DNA from: Rhodocytophaga rosea
Lineage (GTDB): Bacteria; Bacteroidota; Bacteroidia; Cytophagales; 172606-1
Assembly (NCBI RefSeq): GCF_010119975.1
Contig: NZ_CP048222.1
Coordinates: 8,594,501 to 8,658,500 of the forward strand
Length of the DNA: 64,000 nucleotides
Direction: 5' to 3'
The position numbers and the translations under genes were made by a program. Positions 37,601 through 47,800 of the stretch are shown here, one piece after another (position 1 is the stretch's first letter; every line of letters starts with the position of its first letter). The notes under the pieces are model-generated. The model saw only the letters and a list, made by a program, of their open reading frames with translations, was not told the origin of the DNA and made no database searches.

Positions 37601-40600
37601 TAAATTACTTGCTACAGCAACTTGTGTTGCTCCATCTGCGGGTACATAGGTAATAACTGTAGGCGCCTCTGTGTCAACAGATGCTTCGGTGGTAAAACTC
37701 CAGTCAGTAGCAGCAATGCCTGCGAACGCATTTCCGGCTGCATCTGTGAAAGCCCCTGCCGGAACGGTAACTGTAATAATGGTTCCATTGGGAAAATCTG
37801 CCGGGTTAATCGTTACTTCATTTCCATTGATGGTTACAGAGGCATCCGTTACTGCGATGGTTTGAGAAGTGGCTCCCTGATTAATAATAATATTCCCCGT
37901 TCCGGCTATTACTGGTTCATCAAAAGTTACGATCAGATTTGCATCAATTGCTATGTTATTTGCATCGTTAGCCGGTACTAAAGTGGCCAGTATTGGAGGG
38001 GTATTGTCTGGGGTGGCAGCGGTAGTAAAATTCCAGGTCGTATTATCAACTATACCCGTATAATCATTTCCAGTCGCATCTTTAATTGCACCAGCCTGTA
38101 TCTGTACATTTACCAGTGTTTGTTCGGCAAAATCAGTTGTTGGATTAATGGTAACTGTATTGCCATTTACACTCACAGCTGCATCAGTTACGGCTATAGT
38201 TTGCGAATCAGCGCCCTGGGTAATGGTGATATTGCCCGTCCCTTTTACTACGGGTTCATCAAAGGTGAGTACCAGATTAGTATTTAATGGAACATCTACT
38301 TCACCATCAGCCGGTGCATATTCACTTACGATAGGTGCCGTTTCATCCTGTGCTTCTTCGGTTGTGAAAGTCCATGTAGTAGAATTGATAATACCAGCAT
38401 ATGGATTTCCGGCCAGATCCGTAAAGGTACCTGCTTCTATCTGGATGGCAATGTCCTCTCCTTCTAAAAGGTCAGCCGCCGGATTGATCGTAACTGTGTT
38501 TCCGGCAATTGTCACTTGTCCATTTGGCACCACAATTTCTTGACTGGCAGTACCCTGGGTGATTGTAATTTTTCCTGTACCTGCTGCTATTTGCTCACTA
38601 AAAGTGAGTATGAGATTCTCACCTGCTGGTACACTAGTTGAACCATTTGTTGGAGAAAAAGCCGTAACAACCGGCGCAGTATTATCTTCTTCCGCTTCAG
38701 TGGTAAAACTCCAGTCAGTGGCAGCAATGCCTGCGAATTCATTACCGGCGGCATCTGTGAAAGCCCCTGCCGGAACGGTAACTGTAATAATGGTTCCATT
38801 GGGAAAATCCGCCGGATTAATGCTCACTACATTGTCAGCGATGGTTACAGCGGCATCTGTGACTGCGATGGTTTGGGAAGTCTCGCCCTGGGTAATGGTA
38901 ATATTTCCCGTTCCTGCTTGTATAGGCTCGTCAAAGGTGAGTTCTAAACTCTCATTCACAGCTACTTCCGTGGCATTATTGGCAGGTGTAAAGGCAGTGA
39001 GTGTGGAAGCAGTAATATCTTCGGTAGTGAAATTCCAGACTGTAGGAGTAAGAATACCGGCAAAAGAGTTTCCGGCTACATCTCTAAATACATTGGCTGC
39101 TATTTCAACACTAATCGCTGTCTGGGAAGGGAAATCAGCCGGAGGATTGATGGTGACCTGATTGCCATTCACTACTACAGCCGCTGTTATCACATCTATA
39201 ATCTGAGAGGTAGTGCCTTGATTAATAGTAATATTGCCGGTTCCTTTTACAACTTCTTCACTGAAGGTGAGTACTAAATTTTCAGCAATGGCAACATTGG
39301 CTGCCTCATCTGCCGGTGCATAGGTCGTAATGGTAGGAACTTCTGTATCGACCGGTGCTTGGGTGGTAAAGCCCCACTCCGTAGCAGTAATCCCGGCAAA
39401 TGCATTGTCTGATTCATCTGTAAAAGCCCCTGCCGGAATGGTAACAGTAATAGTGGCGCTATTGGGGAAATCTGCTGGATTGATGGTCACAGTATTGCCT
39501 GAAATACTAACGACTGCGTCCGTAACCGGAATCGTTTGGGATGCTTCACTATGGGTAATGGTTATAGAACCAGTTCCCACTTTAACCGCTTCATTAAAAG
39601 TAAGTACCAACTCAGTATCAATAGGAATATTTGTAGAGTTATCTGCCGGAGATAACGTTACTATAGAAGGAGGAGTATCATCAATAGGATCAGCTGTTCT
39701 GAAATTCCAGGCAGTTGCTTCGTTAATGAATGCAGATGGGTTCCCACTTAGGTCTATAAATGCGCCTTGAGGCAATAGCACATATACATTTGTTCCAGCC
39801 GGCATATCATCCGGAATATCAATTGTAACCTTTGTCTCATCTACAGTTACATTCGCACTGCTAATAGCTATTTGCTGTGTAGTTGTACCCTGATTTATAG
39901 TGATTTCTCCTGCTCCTTTCTGGATATTTTCATCAAAAACAATTTCCAGATTAGCATTTACCGGAACCTGAAGTAGATCATCGGCAGGAGTAAGAGTAAG
40001 GATTTCAGGGGCTGTTTTATCTTCGGTGGTAAAATTCCAGCTCGTGGTGTTTGTAATGCCGGCAAACTCGTTTCCGGCTGCATCCTCAAAGGTACCCGCT
40101 TCTATTTGCACACTCACCTGTGTTTGAGAAGGAAAATCTATAGGGGGGTCTATCGTCACCGTTGAGCCATTCACCGCTACCACCCCATCACTGACTGCTA
40201 TGAGCTGTGAGGTGGTGCCTTGGGTAATAGTGATAGTTCCGCTTCCCTTCTGTACCGGTTCTGAGAAAGTAAGCTGCAGATTGTCTGCTATGCCCACTTT
40301 GCTTGCCTCATCTGCCGGCGTGGTAGCAGTTAGCGTGGGATCTGTGGTGTCTATCAAAGCGATCACCGTAAAGTTCCACTCATTGGCCGCAGAGATACCC
40401 TCATATGCATTGTCTGAAATATCTATGAAAGCCCCTGCCGGGATCTCTACCCATACAGTGGCAAGGAAAGGAAAATCAGTGGGTGGATCAATGGTGATAA
40501 TGTTATCATTGACTGTCACTGCTGTGCTGCCCACTGCGATCTGCTGGCTAGTCAGGCCCTGATGCAAGGTAATAGTGCCTGTCCCTTTCTGCATGTTTTC

Positions 40601-43600
40601 TGAAAAAGTGAGCACTAAATTGGCATTGGCTTCCACCCCGATAAAGTTATCTGCCGGAGAAAAAGTAGTAACCACAGGAGCAGTTTTGTCCTCACTAGTA
40701 AAGTTCCAGCTATCAGGGGAAGTAATACCCGCATAATCATTTCCGGCCACATCAGTAAAAGCCCCGCCAGCAATCTGAACACTGACAGCACTCTGGGAAG
40801 GAAAATCTGTGGGGGGATCAATGGTGACCACATTGCCATTCACGGTTACAGCATTATCTGACACAGGAATAGTTTGGGTGGTGGTGCCCTGAGAGAGCAG
40901 AATGGTTCCTGCTCCTTTCACTACGGTTTCACTAAAAGTGAGCACTAGGTCAGAGGATAACACCACGCCTGTGGCATTATCCAAAGGAGCATAGGATGTA
41001 ACCGTGGGTGGCTGATTGTCTGCCGGTGCTTGCGTAGTAAAACGCCACTCACTTGCAGCAATGCCTGCAAACTCATTTCCGGCTTCATCGGTAAAAGCGC
41101 CTTCAGCAACAGTGATGGAAACACTGGCACTATTGGGAAAATCTGAAGGGTCAATGGTTACTACATTATCTGCAATGCTAACGGCAGCATCGGTCACGGC
41201 AATGGTTTGAGAGGTAGTTCCCTGATTGATGACTATATTTCCCGTTCCTGCTTGTACATTCTCAGTGAAAGTAAGCACTAAGTCAGCATCGATGGCGACA
41301 CCTGTGCTATTGTCAGCCGGGGTGAATGAAGTTAAGGCAGGGGCTGTGTTATCTTCGGTGGTGAAATTCCAGGTGGTGTTACTTGTGATGCCCGCAAAGG
41401 CATTGCCATCCACATCCGTGAAAGCACCTGCCTGGATGGTTACATACACAGGGGTAGCTGAAGCAAAATCCAAAGCAGGATCAATCGTCACCTGATTGCC
41501 ATTCACCACTACCTCCGTTTCGGTCACCGCAATGGTTTGAGAAGTAGTTCCTTGATAGATCACCATATTGCCTGTTCCTTTCACTACTTCTTCATCGAAA
41601 GTAAGCACTAAGTCACTCGTTAAAGCCACAGCAGTAGCCTCATCCGCAGGTGTATAGGTAGTAACGACAGGGGCAGTTTCGTCAGCGGCTTCTTCCGTAA
41701 TAAAACTCCATTCGCTGGAAGCAATGCCTGCAAACTCATTACCGGCTTCATCTGTAAAAGCTCCTGCCGGAATGGTGATGGAAACACTGGCACTATTGGG
41801 AAAATCTGAAGGGTTAATCGTTGCAGTTTTTCCACTGACACTTACAAAAGCAGGATTTTTAACAGGAATAACTTGTGTATTTGTGCCTTTATTTATGGTG
41901 ATATTGCCCTCTCCTACTTTAACAGTTTCGCTAAATTCAAGCACCAGATTCGCATCCACCGCTATTGTTGACGCATTATCGGCCGGACTCCTGGAGGTAA
42001 CAACCGGTGCTGTAATGTCCTTTACTATAAAATTCCAGGCTGTTTCAGACGTAATTCCTGCATATTCATTGCCGGAAACATCTTTAAAAGCCCCAGCAGA
42101 AATTTGTATAGATACCTGTGCACCGGAAGGCAAGTCAGCGGGAGGATTGATGGTGACCTGATTGCCATTTAGCGATATAGCTGCATCCGTCACAGGAATG
42201 GTTTGTGAAGTGGCTCCCTGATTAATAACTATATTTCCTGTTCCTTTGACTATTTCCTCACTAAAAGTAATGGTCAGATTTGCATCAATAACTACATCTG
42301 TCGCCCCATCAACCGGGTTGAAGGCAGTTACAACAGGTACATCCTCATCAGCAACAGTAAAACTCCATGCATTGGTAATACCATTAAAGTTATTCCCGCT
42401 TACATCTTTAAATGCGCCAACAGGTATATCTACTATTACCTCTTTGCCTCCCAGCAGTTCTGCCGGCGGATTGATTGTAGCAACAGCTCCCGAAATAGTG
42501 ACTGCTGCATTATTTACCGGGATGATCTGAATATTATCTTCTTCATTAATAGTGATATTTCCGGTTCCCTTTTGTACAGGTTCAGAAAAAGTAAGGATCA
42601 GGTGAGTATTTCTGGCAATATTACTTGCGCCATCCGCAGGACTCAATTCGCTGACGACAGGCTCTGTAGTGTCTTCTGTGGAGAAATTCCAGGTGGTTTC
42701 ATCTGCAATGCCTGCAAACGCATTCCCGGCCATATCTGTAAAAGTGCCAGGTTGTATAAGAATTTGTATAGCTGTTCCCTCCGGAAGATCAGTGGCAGGA
42801 TTGATTGTCGCCTGCGCACCACTTACGGTTACGCTGGCACTGCTCACTTCAATCAGCTGTGTACTGCTGCCATATTTTATAGAAATACTGCCGGAGCCTT
42901 TTTGTACAGCTTCATCAAATGTAAGTACCAGAACCTCTCCTACCGGTATATTATTAGCATTATCAGCCGGAGCATAGGTTGTAACGATTGGCGCTTCCGT
43001 ATCTGCTAAGGCTTCTGTAGTAAAGCTCCACTCCGTAGAAGCAATCCCTGCAAATTCATTTCCGGCTTCATCTGTGAAAGCGCCTACCGGAATAGTGACA
43101 GTGATAGTAGCGCTATTGGGGAAATCTAAAGGATTGATTGTCACCATATTGCCAGTAATACTAACAGCAGGATCAGTAATCGGGATAGTTTGAGAAGTAG
43201 CTCCCTGTTTGATAATGATACTTCCTGTTCCTGCTTGTATATTCTCACTAAAGCCGATCACCAAACTGGCATCAACCGCCACCTCGGTTGCATTATTGGC
43301 CGGGGTGAATGAAGTTAAGGCAGGAGTTGTGTTATCCTCGGTGGTAAAATTCCAGGTGGTCGTATTAGGAATACCACTATAATTATTTCCGGCCAGATCT
43401 TTAAAAGCGCCTGCCCCAATCTGTACACTCACCTGTGCCTGAGAAGGGAAATCATCTGGCGGGTTTATCGTGACTTCTGTTCCATTCACCACTACCGCCG
43501 CATTGGTCACAGCAATGGTTTGTGAAGCAGCTCCCTGCGTAATAGTAATATTGCCGGTTCCTTTAATTACTTCTTCGCTGAAAGTAAGAATCAGATCACT

Positions 43601-44869
43601 TGCTAAAGTAACATTAGTGGCATTATCGGCAGGGGTATAGGCAGTAACAGTTGGCGCTTCCGTATCTGCCGGTGCTTCGGTGGTAAAACTCCATTCTGTA
43701 GAAGTAATACCTGCAAATGCATTTCCGGCTGCATCGGCAAAAACGCCTGCAGGAACAGTGACATTAATGGTAGCACTGTTGGGAAAATCTGAAGGATTGA
43801 TGGTAGCTGTATTACCAGTAATGCTGACAGCGGGACCGGAAACCAGAATTGTTTGAGAAGTGGCACCTTGATTGATAGTAAGGCTACCAACACCGGCTAC
43901 TATATTTTCACTGAAAGTCAATACTAAGTTATCATCAATTTCGGCATTGGTGCTATTGTTTGCCGGAGTAAAGGTAGTTAATGTGGGAACAGTCGTATCC
44001 TCGGTAGTGAAATTCCAGGTAGTGGTTGTAAGAATACCGGCAAAGGAGTTTCCGGCTACATCCCTGAATACATCGGCTGCTATTTCAACACTAATGGCCG
44101 TCTGAGAAGGAAAGTCAGCCGGGGGATTGATGGTCACCTGATTGCCATTCACTACTACAGCCGCTGTTATCACATCTATAATTTGAGAGGTAGTCCCTTG
44201 GCTAATAGTAATGTTGCCGGTTCCCTTCACTACTTCTTCACTGAAGGTGAGTACTAAATTTTCAGCAACGGCAATATTGGCTGACTCATCTGCCGGAGCA
44301 TAGGTCGTAATGGTAGGAACTTCTGTATCGGCCGGTGCTTCGGTAGAGAAACTCCACTCCGTTGCAGCAATCCCGGCAAAGGCATTGCCTGATTCATCTG
44401 TGAATGCCCCTGCAGGAACAGTCACTGTAATGGTCGCACTATTGGGAAAATCTGCTGGATTGATGGTCACCTGATTGCCATTTACTATTACATCACCCGA
44501 AGGAACAGTAATGGTTTGGGTAGTGGGCCCCTGAGTAATAATGATGTTCCCTGCTCCTATTTCTACATCCTCACTAAAGGTAAGTATCAGATTATCTGCT
44601 ACATTGATATCAGATGCTTCATCGGTAGGTGAAAGCGTAGAAATAGTTGGCGCAGTTACATCTAATGGGGCAGCTGTCGTAAAATTCCAGTCTGTATTAT
44701 TGTTGAGAGCAGCCGCGTTATTACCAGATATATCTTTGAAAGCCCCTGCTGGCCACTGAATATTTACCAGGGTATTTGCCGGGAAATCAGCCGGAGGATT
44801 AATACTTATTGTGGCTCCTATAATACTTACTGCTGCATCTGTTACCGGAATCGTTTGAGAAGCAGCCCC
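28643..44869 (-). CDS. Giant Ig-like repeat adhesin, 3' segment (T9SS cargo)
   Basis: This is the C-terminal three quarters of one gene spanning 28643-50276. A frameshift near 44866-44869 separates it from the preceding segment: the run after CAG has four G where the frame needs five. It encodes about 43 complete SbsA/Big_5-type Ig-like domains of about 108 residues. Each opens APxLTxxxPADNAT, has a strand LVLTFSE, then GTGNITI, QTIxVT, TINP, a G(A)FxDxAGN loop and a W-N/S-F-T end. After the last domain come about 440 residues with a separate fold (VPVSIVNTSFPEVIL onward). The C-terminus is a T9SS type A sorting domain with NYPNPF and ends KMVLQ. The product should be exported by T9SS and attached to or released from the outer surface. 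Confidence 0.93.
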   Translation of the reverse strand, partial: GAASQTIPVTDAAVSIIGATISINPPADFPANTLVNIQWPAGAFKDISGNNAAALNNNTDWNFTTAAPLDVTAPTISTLSPTDEASDINVADNLILTFSEDVEIGAGNIIITQGPTTQTITVPSGDVIVNGNQVTINPADFPNSATITVTVPAGAFTDESGNAFAGIAATEWSFSTEAPADTEVPTITTYAPADESANIAVAENLVLTFSEEVVKGTGNITISQGTTSQIIDVITAAVVVNGNQVTINPPADFPSQTAISVEIAADVFRDVAGNSFAGILTTTTWNFTTEDTTVPTLTTFTPANNSTNAEIDDNLVLTFSENIVAGVGSLTINQGATSQTILVSGPAVSITGNTATINPSDFPNSATINVTVPAGVFADAAGNAFAGITSTEWSFTTEAPADTEAPTVTAYTPADNATNVTLASDLILTFSEEVIKGTGNITITQGAASQTIAVTNAAVVVNGTEVTINPPDDFPSQAQVSVQIGAGAFKDLAGNNYSGIPNTTTWNFTTEDNTTPALTSFTPANNATEVAVDASLVIGFSENIQAGTGSIIIKQGATSQTIPITDPAVSITGNMVTINPLDFPNSATITVTIPVGAFTDEAGNEFAGIASTEWSFTTEALADTEAPIVTTYAPADNANNIPVGEVLVLTFDEAVQKGSGSISIKYGSSTQLIEVSSASVTVSGAQATINPATDLPEGTAIQILIQPGTFTDMAGNAFAGIADETTWNFSTEDTTEPVVSELSPADGASNIARNTHLILTFSEPVQKGTGNITINEEDNIQIIPVNNAAVTISGAVATINPPAELLGGKEVIVDIPVGAFKDVSGNNFNGITNAWSFTVADEDVPVVTAFNPVDGATDVVIDANLTITFSEEIVKGTGNIVINQGATSQTIPVTDAAISLNGNQVTINPPADLPSGAQVSIQISAGAFKDVSGNEYAGITSETAWNFIVKDITAPVVTSRSPADNASTIAVDANLVLEFSETVKVGEGNITINKGTNTQVIPVKNPAFVSVSGKTATINPSDFPNSASVSITIPAGAFTDEAGNEFAGIASSEWSFITEEAADETAPVVTTYTPADEATAVALTSDLVLTFDEEVVKGTGNMVIYQGTTSQTIAVTETEVVVNGNQVTIDPALDFASATPVYVTIQAGAFTDVDGNAFAGITSNTTWNFTTEDNTAPALTSFTPADNSTGVAIDADLVLTFTENVQAGTGNIVINQGTTSQTIAVTDAAVSIADNVVTIDPSDFPNSASVSITVAEGAFTDEAGNEFAGIAASEWRFTTQAPADNQPPTVTSYAPLDNATGVVLSSDLVLTFSETVVKGAGTILLSQGTTTQTIPVSDNAVTVNGNVVTIDPPTDFPSQSAVSVQIAGGAFTDVAGNDYAGITSPDSWNFTSEDKTAPVVTTFSPADNFIGVEANANLVLTFSENMQKGTGTITLHQGLTSQQIAVGSTAVTVNDNIITIDPPTDFPFLATVWVEIPAGAFIDISDNAYEGISAANEWNFTVIALIDTTDPTLTATTPADEASKVGIADNLQLTFSEPVQKGSGTITITQGTTSQLIAVSDGVVAVNGSTVTIDPPIDFPSQTQVSVQIEAGTFEDAAGNEFAGITNTTSWNFTTEDKTAPEILTLTPADDLLQVPVNANLEIVFDENIQKGAGEITINQGTTTQQIAISSANVTVDETKVTIDIPDDMPAGTNVYVLLPQGAFIDLSGNPSAFINEATAWNFRTADPIDDTPPSIVTLSPADNSTNIPIDTELVLTFNEAVKVGTGSITITHSEASQTIPVTDAVVSISGNTVTINPADFPNSATITVTIPAGAFTDESDNAFAGITATEWGFTTQAPVDTEVPTITTYAPADEAANVAIAENLVLTFSEEVVKGTGNITINQGTTSQIIDVITAAVVVNGNQVTINPPADFPSQTAISVEIAANVFRDVAGNSFAGILTPTVWNFTTEDITASTLTAFTPANNATEVAVNESLELTFDEPIQAGTGNITITQGETSQTIAVTDAAVTIADNVVSINPADFPNGTIITVTVPAGAFTDAAGNEFAGIAATDWSFTTEAEEDNTAPVVTAFSPTNGSTSVPAGENLILTFSEQIAAGTGKITITQGTASQEIVVPNGQVTIAGNTVTINPAADLLEGEDIAIQIEAGTFTDLAGNPYAGIINSTTWTFTTEEAQDETAPIVSEYAPADGEVDVPLNTNLVLTFDEPVVKGTGNITITQGADSQTIAVTDAAVSVNGNTVTINPTTDFAEQTLVNVQIQAGAIKDATGNDYTGIVDNTTWNFTTAATPDNTPPILATLVPANDANNIAIDANLIVTFDEPVIAGTGNIIINQGATSQTIAVTDASVTINGNEVTINPADFPNGTIITVTVPAGAFTDAAGNAFAGIAATDWSFTTEASVDTEAPTVITYVPADGATQVAVASNLVLTFSETVVKGEGNIVITQGATTQAIAVTDAAVTVNGTEATINPPDDFPAGTDIYVQIEAGAFKDAAGNNYGGIANNTTWNFTTAATPDITAPVLDAFVPADNANNIAVNANLVLTFSEEVVAGEGNITINQGATSQIIAITDAAVIINGNQVTINPPQDFPNGATISVTIPAAVIKDAAGNEFAGITADSWSFTTSETADTQAPTVTTYVPEDDANDIDIAGNLVLTFNEPVEKGAGNITITQGEATQTIAVTDAAVSVENNQVTINPPADLPEGTPVSVQIEEGAITDVAGNEFAGIADNTTWNFTTATTIDETAPTLTAFTPANNATEVAVNESLELTFDEPIQAGTGNIIINQGETSQTIAVTDAAVTLADNVVTINLADFPNGATITVTIPAGAFTDAAGNEFAGIAATDWSFTTAAEEDITAPAITTLAPADEAINVPEDANLVITFNEAVETGGGNIIISQGETSQTIAVTDAAVTVDGTTVTINPPDDFPAETAISIQMDTGAFKDLAGNNFEGIINTTTWNFTTVAPADIIAPVLSSFTPDHNAANIGTGQNITLTFNEPVVAGAGNITIDQGSTSQTIAVTDASVTINGNEVTINPADFPNGTIITVTVPAGAFTDAAGNEFAGIAATDWSFTIQQAQDETAPVLTETLPVEGAVNVAVNENITLTFNENVKAGGGNITITHGATSQTIPVTDEAFVNITGNIVTINPADFPNSATVTVTIPAGAFQDAAGNNTEAITRTFSVTAPADETVPIISNLSPPDNATDVTVNADLVITFNEEVKKGTGTITINQGGTTQTIDVSDETVNIQGTTVTINPPEDFPAGSAVSIQMPAGVFTDLADNPFAGITAATTWNFTVASPADNIPPLVVSFAPADGAQNVAAGSNLIITFNEPVKKGRGNLIINLGNSTQTLNVASEAVTVQGNTITINPPEDFPSGTNVNILMLSGVFTDLANNSYAGIDNAETWNFSVPDNIPPVRTLLYPPDNSTDVPPNINLIMIFSENIKKGTGNITITREGTTQTQVVDVNSDAVTVSGTTVIINPTVNFPAASTVTIQMPEGIFTDISGNPYSGISDPTEWNLTISGTVDVMPPSIVELQPQDDAVDVAPTSNLVITFSENVQKGTGNITITQGATTQVIPVTSEAVTIEGTTVTIDPPNDLPEGAAVNVQIPSGVFSDVSNNIFAGITNATTWNFTVNTATPSDNIAPEVSVLSPADDALNVPLDADLVITFNEAVKKGSGLIIIQQNNSNRIINVNNNDVSVNGNVVTIKAANFPANRPLYILITEGTFTDIAGNDFAGINDETGWNFTTGAPVDNTAPAVRAYAPADNAQNVPVAANLVLTFNETVKKGTGNITITQGTTTQTINVNSNAVSVAANKVTINPVADFPLSTAISVQMPAGIFTDNAGNNYAGIANATTWNFTTADPADTTPPTVITYNPADGAANVAVAVNLSITFSEPVVKGTGNITVTQGATTQTIAVTSAAVSVNGATVAINPPANLPGGTAISVQIEAGAFKDTAGNNFAGINNTTTWNFTTVQPVDTTPPQGITLSPADNAQDVAPNANLVITFNEPVKAGTGTIVINQGNTSQSIVVPGANITIAGSTVTINPPADFPAGATIGVEIPQGALTDLAGNAYEGLDATQWSFTVAPGADTTPPQISTLSPVNNAPNIAIDVNLSITFNEAIEKGTGNILIRQGNTILQTIAVTNASVTVSGNTLTINPAANLPAGTLLNVQLEDGTVKDLAGNTFAGITNTTTWRFTTIAPADTTPPVLSSLSPVNGAVNVTVNTNLSLTFNETIKKKTGDITLTVNGTAQAIPVTDASVTVSGNTVTINPASDFPFGAQVSVEIPAGVISDVAGNNFGGITAAQWAFTIVPPVDNTAPTVTAFSPADNSIDVEVNTDLVITFSEPIDKGTGTIEIRQEGTLQTIQVTDPSVTISGNTVTINPASDFEYEASVNIQMPSGVFADKAGNPYAGIASAGIWNFETADLPDQVPPAITTFSPADNAQNVKSAENLVITFSEPVKKGTGTISISQNGTVQQISVSDAAVTVAGNVVTINPATDFTYEADVFVEIEAGVFTDNSNNNFAGISGNEVWNFTIELAPDTTAPTIVSVNPADDATNIAPDTELTITFSEPVQKGNGTIILTQGTSSQTIDINSSAISISSAVLTINPETNFPSGASVSVLIIPGAITDLAGNAFAGITDAATWNFTIQDIIAPQLTAIFPEDNATGIAVNTNLVMSFDEEIKKGTGVITISDGITTQTIDVNSDAVIISGTTVIINPPANFGFDATISVQMGSGVLTDLAGNPFAGITDPAAWTITVAGFVDDVPPAVVSLSPEDNAVLVPSNTILEMVFSENVQKGAGAITITQGGISKTMNVSSGAISINGAKVTILPDEDFDLGAEVYILVPKGAFADLSNNPFAGILTATGWNFTIDQTVPVSIVNTSFPEVILSSEATTQASVELNRVPQGLKVEFVFRGIAREQWQKQTVSSSTLTFTASMPQASFDEIGLEYYFDITQASGFKIASDTGYTYIQYVGNGLDVTGLKFGNQVSDYQIISVPLELKNKQVNDVLEDNLGEYNIKKWRLFNYKNELLQEYKDGFTTLEAGEAYWLIVKNEANVNTGEGTTLKVRKANPYTLSLKKGWNQIGNPYNFNISWADVRTYNNNPEGLGNLRPFEEEFLDSDLLMKQRGAFVFVENDMTIQIPVLKNNTANGRISAEQELKFTPNTLWEINFALISKEMPYRLAGLGMHPEASQSKDRYDDITVPRFVKYLEMNFKHPEYFAPDFTRDIRPVEENQQWEFTVESNLEPQAVNLQWHSYFSQGYENGKKLMLLDVNHNRIVDLSRQNQYSFWQDSLTAFRMYYGSPEYIREHLQSFQTSLSENYPNPFKDNTTITFILSKVDPTYQVKLEVYNVSGQNVATLVEGAYVSGAYQINWDGTDNTGKKLPPGMYIYKLETNSESGPATFTRKMVLQ
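40021..41510. repeat. Long direct repeat inside the giant gene, copy A
   Basis: This block is nearly identical to 47996-49485, and practically identical over 40199-40990. The two copies are about 7,975 bp apart and in the same orientation. Confidence 0.9.
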
Positions 44870-47800
44870 TGGTTAATGGTGATGTTGCCTGTACCTTTTA
44901 CTACAGGTTCATTGTAAACAATTTGCAAATCTGCATCAGCAGCAATATTTGTAGCATTATCCGCTGGTGTGAGACTAACTAGTGCAGGAGCTTCTGTATC
45001 GGCAACTGAGAAATTCCAGGTGCTTGTATTTTGGATTCCCTCATAAAGATTACCAGCGATATCTTTAAAAACGCCTGCTTCTATTTGTACAGAAACCGAT
45101 GCTCCGGAAGGGATATCAGTTGTGACATCAATCGTGGCTACATTTCCTGCAATACTAACGTTACCACTTACCACTGGTATCACCTGAGAAGAGGCTCCCT
45201 GAAAAATAGTAATATTACCTGTGCCTTTTTCTATTGCTTCATTAAAAGTTAGCACCAGGTTAGTACCGGCAGCTATATTCACTGATTCATCGGCAGGTGC
45301 ATAGGTAGTAACAGCAGGTGGGGTAACATCAGCTGGTGGAACAGTTGTAAAGTTCCAGGTGGTCGTATTGGTTATGCCGGCAAAATTATTTCCGGCGGTA
45401 TCCTTAAAAGCGCTTACTCCAATTTGGACACTGATAGCAGCCCCTTCCGGGAAATCAGCGGGCGGATTAATGGTAACAGTAGCACCGTTTATATTCACGG
45501 CTGCATCCGTTACAGGAATTACTTGTGAAGTAGCCCCCTGGGTAATAGTAATATTACCAGTACCTTTTTCTATCAGTTCATTAAAGGTGACAGTTAAAAC
45601 GGCATCTACTTCTACATTTTCTGCGCCATCAGCCGGTGCATAGGTTGTAACTGATGGTGCCTCAATATCGGCAGGTTTTATTGTTGTAAAACTCCAGTTT
45701 GCAGCAGAGATGCCTGCAAACTCATTTCCGGCTGCATCAGTAAAAATACCTGCAGGAATACTCACTGTGATTACAGCATCATTTAAAAAATCGGCTGGAT
45801 TGATCGTAACAGTACTTCCGCTTATATTCACTAAAGCATCAGTTACTGCAATGGTCTGGCTGGTGATACCCTGTTGAGTAATGACAATATTGCCAGAACC
45901 TGCTTTAATAGGCTCACTAAAGCCGATCACTAAACTGGCATCAACCGCCACCTCGGTTGCATTGTTGGCTGGGGTGAATGAAGTTAAGGCTGGCGCTGTG
46001 TTATCTTCCGTGGTAAAATTCCAGGTGGTCGTATTAGGAATACCACTATAATTATTTCCGGCCAGATCTTTAAAAGCACCTGCCCCAATCTGTACACTCA
46101 CCTGTGCCTGAGAAGGGAAATCATCTGGTGGGTTTATAGTGACTTCTGTTCCATTCACCACTACCGAGGCATCGGTCACAGCAATGGTTTGTGAAGTAGC
46201 TCCCTGCGTAAAAGTAATATTGCCGGTTCCTTTAATTACTTCTTCATTAAAAGTAATGGTCAGATTTGCCTCTGTGGCTACATTTTCAGAATCATCAGCA
46301 GGCGAAAATATACTCACTACCGGGCCTTCTGTATCTGCCAAAGCTTCTGTGGTAAACCGCCATTGGGTAGTTATAACACCTTCGAAGCTATTGCCTGACA
46401 GATCTGTGAAGACACCTGACGGAAAACTTATAGTAATTATAGCGTTATTTGGAAAATCAGCCGGGTTAATTGTCACTGTATTTCCATTTACACTTACCAA
46501 AGTGCCTGTTACTGTAATTGTTTGGGAAGTTATGCCTTGAGTAATGACAATATTGCCAGTACCTACTTTAACGGCTTCATCAAAAGAGAGTACCAGATCC
46601 GAATCAATAGCAATTTCTGTAGCATTTGTGGCCGGAGTTAATGAAGTTAAGGTTGGAGCTGTTTTATCTTCAGTAGTAAAGCTCCAGGTGGTATTGTCTG
46701 CTATTCCGGCAAAGGCATTTCCAGCTACATCCCTAAAAGCACCTGGTGCGATTTGTACACTGATAAGGGTCTGGGAAGGAAACGCTGCCGGTGGATTGAT
46801 CGTCACCACATTTTCAACAATGCTCACAGCGGCATCGTTAACCGGAATAGTTTGTGTAGTTGTACCTTGTGTAATAGTAATATTTCCAGTGCCTCTTACT
46901 ACTTCTTCATTAAACGTAAGAGATAGATTGCTTGCTAAGGCAACGTTAGTAATATTTTTAGTTGGAGAATATGTAATAACAGTTGGTGATTCTGTATCAG
47001 CAGGAGCCTCTGTATCAAAGCTCCATTGGGCGGCAGTAATCCCGGCAAAGGCATTTCCGGATTCATCGGTAAAAATATCTGATGGAATAGAAATGGTAAT
47101 CGTAGCTCCATTGGGAAAATCCGCCGGATTAATGCTCACTACATTATCCGCAATGGTTACAGCGGCATCTGTGACTGCGATGGTTTGGGAAGTCTCGCCC
47201 TGATTAATAATAATATTTCCCGTTCCTGCTTGTACATTCTCATCAAAAGTGAGTTCTAAACTCTCATTCACAGCTACTTCCGTGGCATTATTGGCAGGCG
47301 TATAGGCAGTGAGTGTGGGAGCAGTAATATCTTCAGTAGTAAAATTCCAGGTCGTAGGGGTAAGAATACCGGCAAAGGAGTTTCCGGCTACATCTTTGAA
47401 CACATCGGCTGCTATTTCAACGCTAATGGCCGTCTGGGAAGGAAAGTCAACCGGGGGATTGATGGTCACCTGATTGCCATTCACTACTACAGCCGCTGTT
47501 ATCACATCTATAATCTGAGAGGTAGTCCCCTGGTTAATAGTAATATTGCCGGTTCCTTTTACTACTTGTTCACTGAAGGTGAGTACTAAATTTTCAGCAA
47601 CGGCAATATTGGCTGCCTCATCTGCCGGAGCATAGGTCGTAATGGTAGGAACTTCTGTATCGGCCGGTGCCTCGGTAGTAAAGCTCCACTCCGTAGCAAC
47701 AATCCCTGCAAACTCATTTCCGGCCGCATCCTGGAAAGCCCCTGCAGGAACAGTCACCGTAAGGGTAGCGCTATTGGGGAAATCTACTGATGGATTGATG